Assembly (NCBI GenBank): GCA_943326825.2
Contig: CALPUT020000114.1
Span: forward strand, 1 to 7,605
DNA from: Chryseobacterium gleum
GTDB taxonomy: Bacteria > Bacteroidota > Bacteroidia > Flavobacteriales_D > Crocinitomicaceae
Length of the DNA: 7,605 bases
Direction: 5' to 3'
Below are positions 1 through 5,870 of the stretch, one piece after another. Under the pieces are notes generated by a model. It ran no database searches. It was not told where the DNA came from and saw only the letters and a program-made list of their open reading frames with translations. The first letter of the stretch is position 1; each line of letters begins with the position of its first letter. Position numbers and translations under genes: made by a program.

Positions 1-318
1 CCTCAAATGTATTTTAATGCAACAGGAGGAGTTAAATTAAATGTAAATGATAAAATTACGATAACACCAGCCTTCATCGTAAAATATATGACTCCAGCAC
101 CTATTTCAATTGAAGGAACACTTCAAGTTGAATACAAGGAATGGTTATGGGCTGGATTATCTTATAGAAATACAGATGCAATTGTTGGAATGATAGGGCT
201 TAATATTAATAAAAAACTTAAATTTGGTTATTCTTATGATTATTCAGTTTCTCGTTTGAATCAATATTCAACTGGGGGACATGAATTAGTTTTAGGAATT
301 ATGTTAGGAAGAAAATAA
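1..318 (+). CDS. PorP/SprF family type IX secretion outer-membrane protein (C-terminal fragment)
   Basis: The frame is open at the left edge (codons for Pro-Gln precede the first Met at 7), so this is the last 105 residues of a longer gene, not a complete small protein. The peptide alternates short beta strands with turns, as in an outer-membrane barrel: strands around KLNVNDKITITPAFIVKY, TLQVEYKEWLWAGLSYR, AIVGMIGLNINKKLKFGYSY and the ending GGHELVLGIMLGRK. A GxHE(L/I)xLGxxL ending is typical of PorP/SprF proteins, which are usually about 300 residues long. Family members sit in the outer membrane and work with the type IX secretion system; SprF is needed to deliver the SprB gliding adhesin, and relatives anchor cargo with type B C-terminal domains. 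The next gene starts 14 bp downstream, so the two are probably cotranscribed. The true start, signal peptide and upstream cargo gene lie outside the window. Family assignment is from remembered sequence pattern. Confidence 0.82.
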   Translation, partial: PQMYFNATGGVKLNVNDKITITPAFIVKYMTPAPISIEGTLQVEYKEWLWAGLSYRNTDAIVGMIGLNINKKLKFGYSYDYSVSRLNQYSTGGHELVLGIMLGRK

Positions 319-332
319 GAAGTATTTAAATT

Positions 333-2138
333 ATGAAAAAACAACTATTACTATTAACTTATATTTTAATCATAAGTATAGGTGCAAACGCTCAATTTTA
401 TGATATTACCGAACCACAATTATTGAAAGGTGAAGTTAATACAGGTGCAGATGAGAGTATGCCGATTTTCTCTAAAGATAGCTCTATACTTTATTTTACA
501 CGTTCATTTGACGCAGAAAATACAGGCAAAGAAAATGATCAAGATATTTGGTTCAGCAAGAAAGACAATTCTGGAAATTATGGGAAATGTGAAAAAGTTC
601 CAGGTATTAATAATAAATTTAAAAACTCAATTTTCGGAATAAGTGCCGATGGGAATACAATTTATTTGTTAGAAGCATATGAAGGGAAAAAGGATTTAAT
701 GAAAGGTTGTGCAAAAGCAACTAAAAAAGGAAAATATTGGTCAATACCTGAGCATGTAAATATTCCAACATTAGATATTGAGGGAGATTTTTATGGTTTT
801 CATGTGAATGAAGCTGAAACATTTATGATTATTTCATACAAAGGACCAACTTCAATTGGAGAAGAAGATTTATATGTGAGTAAAAAAGAAGGTCAAGCTT
901 GGGGAGCACCTATTCATTTAGGAGCTTCATTAAATACAACAGGATTTGAAATTTCACCTTTCCTATCAAAAGGAAATGATACGTTATATTTCTCTAGTAA
1001 TGGTTTAGGTGGATTAGGAGATGCAGACATTTTCTTTTCTGTTCGTTTGGATGACTCTTGGACAAACTGGTCGACTCCAAAAAACTTAGGAGAGAAAGTA
1101 AACTCACCTAAATTTGATGCTTATTTTATTGTATCAGGTAATCAATTATTTTGGTCTAGTAATAGAGCGGAAACAGCGAGAGATGATATTTATTTCGCAA
1201 ATAAAATCCCAACGCCCCCATTATTGGCAAGTGCAGTAGGAAAAGATGTTACTATTTTTCAAGGAAGAGATGGTAAAATTGATTTAACTCCTTCTAAAGG
1301 AGTTGCTCCATATACATTTAAATGGTCAACCGGTGCCACAACAGAAGATGTTGAAGGATTAGAAAAAGGTGATTATACAGTAGTTGTTACAGATGCTTTT
1401 GGTCAAACAAAAGAATTAGCTGTTTCTATTAATGAACCAGATATCAAAGCGGGAGATAATATTGCAGCTATGTTAAATCCAGAAGTAATCGTATATTTTG
1501 ATTTAGGTGGTTGGTCAATTCGTCCAGATGCTGCATCTGAATTGGATCGTATAGTAGCATTTATGAACGAACATCCTAATATTGTCGTTGAATTAGGTTC
1601 ACATACTGATTGCAGAAGTACTGTAGCATTTAACCTTCGTTTATCTCAAAATAGAGCAGCATCTTCAGCAGCTTACATTAAAGCTAGAATAAAAAACCCA
1701 AATCGAATTTACGGAAAAGGGTATGGAGAATCTAAATTAAAAGTGAATTGTCCTTGTGAAGGTCTAGTTTTAACAAACTGTCCTGAAGATCAACATCAAT
1801 TAAACAGAAGGACAGAATTCATTATTTTATCAAATGACAAAAATAAAATTCCAAAAGCGGATAACATTACTCCACAAATTGTTGATTATAAGAAAAATCC
1901 GAAATTGAAAAATCTTTCTGAGTCTGTTGGTAGTACTTCTACTTTCGTAGCATCACCAATAAAACCATTGACAGCCCAGCAAAAAGAAGATTTACAAGCA
2001 GGTTTTTATATTGTTCAACCTGGTGAAACATTATTTAGAGTTCATAAAAACACCGGAGTTTCTGTTGAAACGCTTAAGCAATTAAATTCTTTGACGAATA
2101 ATGAAGTTAAAATAGGACAAAAGTTATTGGTTAAATAA
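333..2138 (+). CDS. Exported PD40 / SprB-repeat / OmpA / LysM protein, type IX secretion-associated
   Basis: A 601-residue envelope protein that probably anchors an outer-membrane complex to peptidoglycan from the periplasm. Residues 1-20 form a Sec signal peptide, with likely cleavage after ANA and before Gln21. Residues about 25-295 hold at least five PD40/WD40-like blades (for example DTLYFSSNGLGGLGDADIFF at 216-235 and NQLFWSSNRAETARDDIYF at 270-288), suggesting a beta-propeller. Residues about 302-370 are a SprB-like repeat (APYTFKWSTGATT at 325-337, then LEKGDYTVVVTDAFG). Residues about 384-500 are an OmpA C-terminal domain with VYFDLGG, HTDCR, N434, LSQNRA and NRRTEF, which supply the usual peptidoglycan-binding Asp (D426) and Arg positions. 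After a polar linker, residues 558-600 form a LysM domain (YIVQPGETLFRV...IGQKLLV). The start is fixed by the signal peptide. The 14-bp spacing from the PorP/SprF gene implies an operon. It recalls PorE of Porphyromonas, but lacks an obvious TPR region and has a SprB repeat instead of a regulatory-like domain. Confidence 0.88.
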   Translation: MKKQLLLLTYILIISIGANAQFYDITEPQLLKGEVNTGADESMPIFSKDSSILYFTRSFDAENTGKENDQDIWFSKKDNSGNYGKCEKVPGINNKFKNSIFGISADGNTIYLLEAYEGKKDLMKGCAKATKKGKYWSIPEHVNIPTLDIEGDFYGFHVNEAETFMIISYKGPTSIGEEDLYVSKKEGQAWGAPIHLGASLNTTGFEISPFLSKGNDTLYFSSNGLGGLGDADIFFSVRLDDSWTNWSTPKNLGEKVNSPKFDAYFIVSGNQLFWSSNRAETARDDIYFANKIPTPPLLASAVGKDVTIFQGRDGKIDLTPSKGVAPYTFKWSTGATTEDVEGLEKGDYTVVVTDAFGQTKELAVSINEPDIKAGDNIAAMLNPEVIVYFDLGGWSIRPDAASELDRIVAFMNEHPNIVVELGSHTDCRSTVAFNLRLSQNRAASSAAYIKARIKNPNRIYGKGYGESKLKVNCPCEGLVLTNCPEDQHQLNRRTEFIILSNDKNKIPKADNITPQIVDYKKNPKLKNLSESVGSTSTFVASPIKPLTAQQKEDLQAGFYIVQPGETLFRVHKNTGVSVETLKQLNSLTNNEVKIGQKLLVK

Positions 2139-2158
2139 ATCAAATACTAGATTTTTCA

Positions 2159-2195
2159 AAAAAAGCCTTGAGTAAATATTTATCAAGGCTTTTTT
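2159..2195. terminator. Bidirectional intrinsic terminator between convergent genes
   Basis: A perfect 13-bp stem pairs 2159-2171 (A-run then GCCTTGA) with 2183-2195 (TCAAGGC then T-run), around an 11-nt AT loop. A T-tract follows the GC core on either strand (six T on plus; seven on minus, from the A-run 2158-2164). It lies 20 bp after the OmpA/LysM gene stop and 21 bp after the stop of the convergent mtnD, so it can end both transcripts. Confidence 0.9.
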
Positions 2196-2216
2196 ATGTT
2201 TGTTAAGTTTTGAATA

Positions 2217-2759
2217 TTATCTTGGACTTACGAAATCAGCAAATTTCTCTTCAATTTTAGAACCAGTATATTCAGGTGTCCAGCCAGAAGTATCGCTGAA
2301 AATTCTGATTGCTTTTACGAATGGATTAATTTCACCTGCATCAAACCAATGTTTTGTGCCTGTTGGAACAGAAATCAAATCACCTTTTTCACATAATAAA
2401 TTAAAAATAGGATCTTCATTTTCTAAATTAAACCAGAAAATTCCTTTACCATCCACAAAAAAACGAATTTCATCTTCAGAGTGAGTGTGTTCTGCTAAGA
2501 ATTTTGCTCTGATTGCATCATAATTCTCAGTCAACTTATTTATTGAAATTACATCAGCATCTAGATAACCTCCATGTTGCATGAATGGTTTTAGATCTTT
2601 TTCATAAGCCTTTAAGATTTCATCTTGTGTTGCTGTATCTTCAAAAATAACATCACATTTCCATTGGTCAAAATAGACTCCTCGTTTATTCAAAAAAGAT
2701 TTTATTTCTGTAGCCTCTGTAATTTGAACTCCAGTTGAAGGTATACTTAAAATAGCCAT
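2217..2759 (-). CDS. mtnD: Acireductone dioxygenase (methionine salvage)
   Basis: A complete 180-residue protein, matching the roughly 180 residues of bacterial acireductone dioxygenases such as the Klebsiella enzyme. It is a cytosolic cupin. The metal-binding motif H91-x-H93-x3-E97 lies in HTHSEDEIRFFVDGKG, and the fourth ligand is H137 in PTGTKHWFDAG; CEKGDLISVP and AIRIF are further family-typical blocks. The enzyme cleaves the acireductone made from methylthioadenosine. With iron it gives formate and 4-methylthio-2-oxobutanoate, the methionine precursor; with nickel it gives methylthiopropionate, formate and CO. Which metal is used cannot be read from the sequence. The start at 2759 gives the normal N-terminus and lies just downstream of a -7 promoter element. 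The gene stands alone: convergent with the OmpA gene, divergent from ppa, and with no other salvage gene visible in the window. Confidence 0.95.
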   Translation of the reverse strand: MAILSIPSTGVQITEATEIKSFLNKRGVYFDQWKCDVIFEDTATQDEILKAYEKDLKPFMQHGGYLDADVISINKLTENYDAIRAKFLAEHTHSEDEIRFFVDGKGIFWFNLENEDPIFNLLCEKGDLISVPTGTKHWFDAGEINPFVKAIRIFSDTSGWTPEYTGSKIEEKFADFVSPR

Positions 2760-2778
2760 ATACTTATAATTTTTATTC

Positions 2779-2786
2779 CAAATTTA
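2779..2786 (-). promoter_or_regulatory. Candidate mtnD promoter -7 element
   Basis: On the minus strand this reads TAAATTTG, an exact match to the Bacteroidota -7 consensus TAnnTTTG, ending 19 bp before the mtnD ATG. No -33 TTG/TTTG at the usual spacing is evident: the nearest TTG, at 2801-2799, is only 12 bp away. The call rests on the -7 element and its position. Confidence 0.45.
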
Positions 2787-2853
2787 ATTACTAATTCTCA
2801 ATTTAAATCCTTTTATTAACAGAATTGAATTTTTCTTTGCTTCAATTTCTCTG

Positions 2854-2890
2854 TTTGAATACTTAATTTCTATAAAAAATAATACTTTTG
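2854..2890 (+). promoter_or_regulatory. Candidate ppa promoter (TACTTTTG -7 element)
   Basis: TACTTTTG at 2883-2890 matches the Bacteroidota -7 consensus TAnnTTTG exactly and is followed by CA, as is common. The nearest upstream TTTG, at 2854-2857, is 25 bp away, longer than the usual 17-23 bp, so the -33 assignment is weak. A start about 7 bp after the -7 element would leave a leader of roughly 35 nt before the ppa ATG at 2931. Confidence 0.55.
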
Positions 2891-2930
2891 CAGACCAAAT
2901 AAAGAATAATAATTTTTTAAATACATAAAA

Positions 2931-3617
2931 ATGAAAGAATCAGTAGAGAAAATAGTTGATGCAATGGCAAAACGTTTTGTGTCTCATCCTTGGCATGGTA
3001 TTGAAATGGGCGAAAAAAGTCCAGCAATTTTAAATGCGTACATTGAAATTATTCCTGCTGATACAATCAAGTATGAAATAGATAAACCTTCAGGACATAT
3101 CATGGTGGACAGACCTCAAAAATTGTCTAACAATATGCCATGTTTATACGGATTTGTTCCTAAAACTCTTTGCGATAAAAAAGTTGCAGAATTCTGTAAC
3201 GAGAAAACAGGAAGAACTGATATCGAAGGAGACAATGATCCATTGGATATCTGCGTTTTAAGTGAAAGAGGGTTTTTACACGGAAATATTTTATGTGAAG
3301 CAAAAGTGATCGGTGGTTTGAGAATGATCGATGGAGGAGAAGCTGATGATAAAATTATTGCTGTTTTAAAAGGCGACCAAGCTTATGGAGATATTAATGA
3401 TATTTCTGAAATGCCTAAAATGGTTATTGATAGAGTAAGACATTTCTTTTTAACTTATAAAGATTTAGACGGTGGAGCGAAAAATGTTGAAGTAACTCAC
3501 GTTTATGGGAAAGAAGAAGCGTTTGAAGTAATTAAACGTTCATCAGAAGATTACGATGCAAAATATGGTAATGTAAATGAAAACTTGGTAAACGAGATTT
3601 TAGCTGCATTGAAATAA
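2931..3617 (+). CDS. ppa: Inorganic pyrophosphatase, family I (soluble), longer chlamydia-like type
   Basis: A cytosolic Mg-dependent enzyme that hydrolyses pyrophosphate to two phosphates, pulling forward reactions such as aminoacyl-tRNA and nucleic acid synthesis. The family I signature is present as D101-N-D-P-L-D106 in GDNDPLDICVL. Other active-site positions recognisable by comparison with the E. coli enzyme are K48 and E50 (KYEIDKPSG), R61 (VDRPQ), Y73 (CLYGFVP), D134, D139 and K141 (MIDGGEADDKI) and Y176-K177 (TYKDLD). At 228 residues it is clearly longer than the roughly 176-residue E. coli protein. The extra length includes an N-terminal stretch with SHPWHG (18-23) and an insertion before the catalytic loop (about 82-99). 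HPWHG, IEI-PAD, RPQK-SN, PCLYG-PKT and GEADDKIIAVL closely recall chlamydial pyrophosphatases. It is monocistronic, with its own candidate promoter and terminator. Confidence 0.95.
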   Translation: MKESVEKIVDAMAKRFVSHPWHGIEMGEKSPAILNAYIEIIPADTIKYEIDKPSGHIMVDRPQKLSNNMPCLYGFVPKTLCDKKVAEFCNEKTGRTDIEGDNDPLDICVLSERGFLHGNILCEAKVIGGLRMIDGGEADDKIIAVLKGDQAYGDINDISEMPKMVIDRVRHFFLTYKDLDGGAKNVEVTHVYGKEEAFEVIKRSSEDYDAKYGNVNENLVNEILAALK

Positions 3618-3635
3618 TTTTAATTATTGAATATT

Positions 3636-3671
3636 AAATGCTTGTAGAAATTTGCAGGCATTTTCTTTTTT
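3636..3671 (+). terminator. Intrinsic terminator after ppa
   Basis: A 10-bp stem pairs AAATGCTTGT (3636-3645) with GCAGGCATTT (3654-3663), including two G-U pairs, around an 8-nt loop. A T-rich tract interrupted by a single C runs to 3671. It starts 19 bp after the ppa stop codon and separates ppa from the rplU promoter. Confidence 0.75.
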
Positions 3672-3703
3672 AAAAGAATTCAATAAATAATTGTTCATAA
3701 CAT

Positions 3704-3733
3704 TTTGTAGTATAAAATTAATTCCTATCTTTG
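3704..3733 (+). promoter_or_regulatory. rplU-rpmA promoter, Bacteroidota sigma-A type
   Basis: TTTG at 3704-3707, an 18-bp spacer, then TATCTTTG at 3726-3733 fit the Bacteroidota -33/-7 consensus (TTG...TAnnTTTG) at normal spacing. This is the best promoter in the window. Transcription should start near 3740, giving a leader of about 38 nt ahead of rplU. It lies downstream of the ppa terminator. Confidence 0.75.
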
Positions 3734-3777
3734 TCATCCTTATTATAGGAAAAAATAAATAATTTAAAACAAGCTAT

Positions 3778-4089
3778 ATGTACGCAATTGTAGAGATAGC
3801 AGGGCAGCAGTTCAAAGTGCAAAAAGATCAAAAGATTTTTGTACACCGTTTAAAAGAAGAAATCGGAGCGAAAGTTTCTTTCGACAGAGTTCTTTTAGTA
3901 GACAATGGTGGTAAAATCAATGTTGGCGCCCCAGCTATATCAGGAGCTTCGGTTTCTGCAGAAGTAAATGATCACGTTAAAGGTGATAAAGTAATCGTTT
4001 TCCGTAAAAAGAGACGTAAAGGTTACAAGAAAAGAAATGGTCATCGTCAAAGTTTTACTACGATAACTATTACTGACATTAAAGCTTAA
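3778..4089 (+). CDS. rplU: 50S ribosomal protein L21 (bL21)
   Basis: A 103-residue protein of normal length for bL21, a large-subunit protein that binds 23S rRNA. It starts with the family-typical MYAIVEIAGQQFKVQ, continues with a central barrel region (VSFDRVLLVDNGG, VGAPAISGASV), and ends with the basic signature region at 73-92 (IVFRKKRRKGYKKRNGHRQ). The ATG at 3778 gives the canonical N-terminus and is preceded by an A/T-rich leader without a clear Shine-Dalgarno sequence. rpmA follows after 49 bp on the same strand, the conserved bacterial L21-L27 pairing, and both are probably transcribed from the promoter at 3704-3733. Confidence 0.98.
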   Translation: MYAIVEIAGQQFKVQKDQKIFVHRLKEEIGAKVSFDRVLLVDNGGKINVGAPAISGASVSAEVNDHVKGDKVIVFRKKRRKGYKKRNGHRQSFTTITITDIKA

Positions 4090-4098
4090 TATTGAACT

Positions 4099-4124
4099 TC
4101 TTCTGCTAATTTATTATCAGAAGG
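4099..4124 (+). other. Hairpin in the rplU-rpmA intergenic region
   Basis: CTTCTG (4100-4105) pairs perfectly with CAGAAG (4118-4123). A T-G pair at 4099/4124 extends the base, and a possible short AT stem lies inside the loop. No T-tract follows, so it is not a normal terminator. It could be an mRNA processing or stability element, or a translational control element, ahead of rpmA; this is inference. Confidence 0.4.
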
Positions 4125-4138
4125 TAAATTGAAAAACA

Positions 4139-4408
4139 ATGGCACATAAAAAAGGAGTCGGTAGTTCGAAAAATGGTCGTGAGTCTGAAAGCAAACGATT
4201 AGGTGTTAAAATTTTTGGTGGACAAGCTGCTATCGCAGGTAATATTATCGTTCGTCAAAGAGGTACAAGTCATCACCCAGGAGCTAATGTTGGGATCGGT
4301 AAAGATCACACATTATTTGCTTTAACTGATGGTTTAGTAGAATTCCGCAAGAAAAAAGATAATCGTTCGTTTGTATCAGTAGTTCCATTTGAGACAGCTG
4401 AAGCATAA
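4139..4408 (+). CDS. rpmA: 50S ribosomal protein L27 (bL27)
   Basis: An 89-residue protein of normal bL27 length. L27 lies by the peptidyl transferase centre, with its flexible N-terminus reaching toward the tRNA ends. The sequence opens MAHKKGVGSSKNGRESESKR, with the N-terminus directly at AHKKG and without the cleavable extension found in Firmicutes. The family signature is at 34-48 (GNIIVRQRGTSHHPG), followed by NVGIGKDHTLFALTDG. It is the second gene of the rplU-rpmA unit, 49 bp after rplU, and a strong terminator begins 20 bp after its stop. Nothing in the reading frame is unusual. Confidence 0.98.
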   Translation: MAHKKGVGSSKNGRESESKRLGVKIFGGQAAIAGNIIVRQRGTSHHPGANVGIGKDHTLFALTDGLVEFRKKKDNRSFVSVVPFETAEA

Positions 4409-4428
4409 TTGATTGCATTATAAAATTT

Positions 4429-4466
4429 AAAAGCGAGTCCCAATATGGTTGACTCGCTTTTTTTTT
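4429..4466 (+). terminator. Intrinsic terminator after rpmA
   Basis: An 11-bp perfect stem pairs AAAAGCGAGTC (4429-4439) with GACTCGCTTTT (4451-4461). An inner CCA/TGG pairing (4440-4442 with 4446-4448) adds to it across a 2-nt bulge. Nine consecutive T follow the GC core (4458-4466). This is a textbook rho-independent terminator closing the rplU-rpmA unit, so serS needs its own promoter. Confidence 0.92.
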
Positions 4467-4475
4467 GCTTTAAAT

Positions 4476-4509
4476 TTTGAAAGATATAACAAGATAATAA
4501 TTAACTTAG
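4476..4509 (+). promoter_or_regulatory. Weak candidate serS promoter
   Basis: Because a strong terminator ends at 4466 and serS starts at 4531, a promoter is expected in between. The best pair at workable spacing is TTTG (4476-4479), 22 bp, then TAACTTAG (4502-4509), which matches TAnnTTTG at only five of six fixed positions. A second, more consensus-like TACTTTTT lies at 4520-4527, but it touches the start codon and lacks a spaced -33. The choice is uncertain. Confidence 0.25.
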
Positions 4510-4530
4510 TTCCCAAAAATACTTTTTATC

Positions 4531-5802
4531 ATGCTCGAATTACAACGTATTCGTAACGAAAAAGAAGCTGTCTTAGAAGGCTTAAAAAAAAGAAATATTG
4601 ATGCAACCGCAACAATTACTAAATTATTGGAAGTTGACCAAGAATGGAGACTTTCAAAAGCTGAATTAGAAGGTATTTCTGCAGAATTGAATCAAATTGC
4701 GAAAGAAATTGGTGATTTATTCAAACAAGGTAAACAAGAACAAGCAAATGCAGCAAAGTCAAAAACAGCTGATCTAAAAGAAAAAGAATCAACTTTAAAA
4801 ACGAAAGTTGATGGTTTAGATGCTGAAATGACGCAATTATTATATCAATTACCGAATGTTCCAAATGAATTAGTACCAGCAGGTAAAAATGAATTGGACA
4901 ACATTACGGTTTTGGAAGTTGGATCAAAAAGAATTTATGATTTTGAAGCAATTCCACATTGGGATTTAGCTAAAAAATATGATTTGATTGATTTTGAATT
5001 AGGAGTTAAAATCACTGGAGCTGGTTTCCCAATTTACAAAGGAAAAGGAGCGAAATTACAAAGAGCATTAATCACTTTCTTTTTAGAAGAGGCGGAAAAA
5101 GCAGGATATGAAGAATTTATTCCACCTTTAGTTGTAAATGAAGCAAGTGGATATGGTACTGGCCAACTTCCGGATAAAGAAGGTCAAATGTATTATGTGA
5201 ATGAAGATGATTTATATCTAATTCCAACGGCTGAAGTTCCTTTGACTAATATTTACAGAGATGTGATTTTGCCATCTGAAGATTTCTCTATTAAAATGAC
5301 AGGTTATACGCCTTGTTTTAGAAGAGAAGCAGGTTCTTATGGAAAAGATGTTCGTGGATTAAATCGTTTACATCAATTTGATAAAGTAGAAATCGTTCGT
5401 ATCGAGCATCCTTCAAATTCTGAGAAAGCGTTAGAAGAAATGATTGATCACGTGAAAGGTTTATTAGAAAAATTAGGACTTCACTATAGAATTTTAAGAT
5501 TATGTGGAGGTGATACAGGTTTTGCATCTGCTATGACATATGATTTTGAAGTTTATTCAGCAGCGCAAGAAAAATGGTTAGAAGTAAGTTCAGTTTCTCG
5601 TTTTGATACTTTCCAATCTACCCGTTTGAAATTAAGGTTTAAAACAGCTGATAAGAAAACACAATTGTGTCATACATTGAATGGAAGTGCTTTGGCATTA
5701 CCAAGAATTGTAGCTTCATTGTTAGAAAATCATCAAACGCCAGAAGGAGTAATTGTGCCTGAAGCATTAAGAAAATATACTGGATTCGACATTATTAATT
5801 AA
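4531..5802 (+). CDS. serS: Seryl-tRNA synthetase
   Basis: A complete 423-residue class II aminoacyl-tRNA synthetase, the usual bacterial SerRS length. In the cytosol it activates serine with ATP and charges tRNA-Ser (and tRNA-Sec where present). Residues about 27-105 are the charged, heptad-like helical arm that grips the long variable arm of tRNA-Ser. The catalytic core follows: motif 1 around 176-200 (LQRALITFFLEEAEKAGYEE), the serine-recognition TAEVPLTN loop at 233-240, motif 2 FRREAGSYGKDVRGLNRLHQ at 263-282, the FDTFQSTR segment at 358-365, and motif 3 NGSALALPRIVASLLE at 384-399. The start at 4531 gives the typical ML...IR N-terminus. It is transcribed alone, between the rpmA terminator and its own. 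No catalytic residue appears to be missing. Confidence 0.97.
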   Translation: MLELQRIRNEKEAVLEGLKKRNIDATATITKLLEVDQEWRLSKAELEGISAELNQIAKEIGDLFKQGKQEQANAAKSKTADLKEKESTLKTKVDGLDAEMTQLLYQLPNVPNELVPAGKNELDNITVLEVGSKRIYDFEAIPHWDLAKKYDLIDFELGVKITGAGFPIYKGKGAKLQRALITFFLEEAEKAGYEEFIPPLVVNEASGYGTGQLPDKEGQMYYVNEDDLYLIPTAEVPLTNIYRDVILPSEDFSIKMTGYTPCFRREAGSYGKDVRGLNRLHQFDKVEIVRIEHPSNSEKALEEMIDHVKGLLEKLGLHYRILRLCGGDTGFASAMTYDFEVYSAAQEKWLEVSSVSRFDTFQSTRLKLRFKTADKKTQLCHTLNGSALALPRIVASLLENHQTPEGVIVPEALRKYTGFDIIN

Positions 5803-5805
5803 ATT

Positions 5806-5841
5806 AAAAGAAACCGCTTTAATAGAGCGGTTTTCTTTTTT
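5806..5841 (+). terminator. Intrinsic terminator after serS
   Basis: AACCGCT (5812-5818) pairs with AGCGGTT (5826-5832). The stem extends outward through an AAAAG/CTTTT arm with one bulged T, giving a long hairpin over 5806-5839, with a T-run to 5841. It starts 3 bp after the serS stop and separates serS from the downstream lipoprotein gene. Confidence 0.88.
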
Positions 5842-5870
5842 ATTAAAAATCAAATCACTATTTTTATTCA

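Noticed and set aside
430..642. Plus-strand open frame of 70 codons
   Set aside because: It is an out-of-frame shadow inside the exported OmpA/LysM gene, with no signal or domain.
2200..2484. Plus-strand open frame of 94 codons
   Set aside because: It lies antisense inside mtnD, whose protein has clear family motifs; the frame has no recognisable domain and is a shadow.
3618..3777. Possible L21-type leader or riboswitch ahead of rplU
   Set aside because: The gap is explained by the ppa terminator and the rplU promoter, leaving only about 38 nt of leader, with no evident structured element.
5318..5527. Minus-strand open frame of 69 codons
   Set aside because: It is antisense within the serS catalytic domain; the low-complexity product has no support.
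4880..5800. Val354 in EVSSVS of SerRS, where many bacteria have EVSSCS
   Set aside because: I recall Val at this position in other Bacteroidota SerRS sequences, so it is probably a lineage variant rather than a defect.
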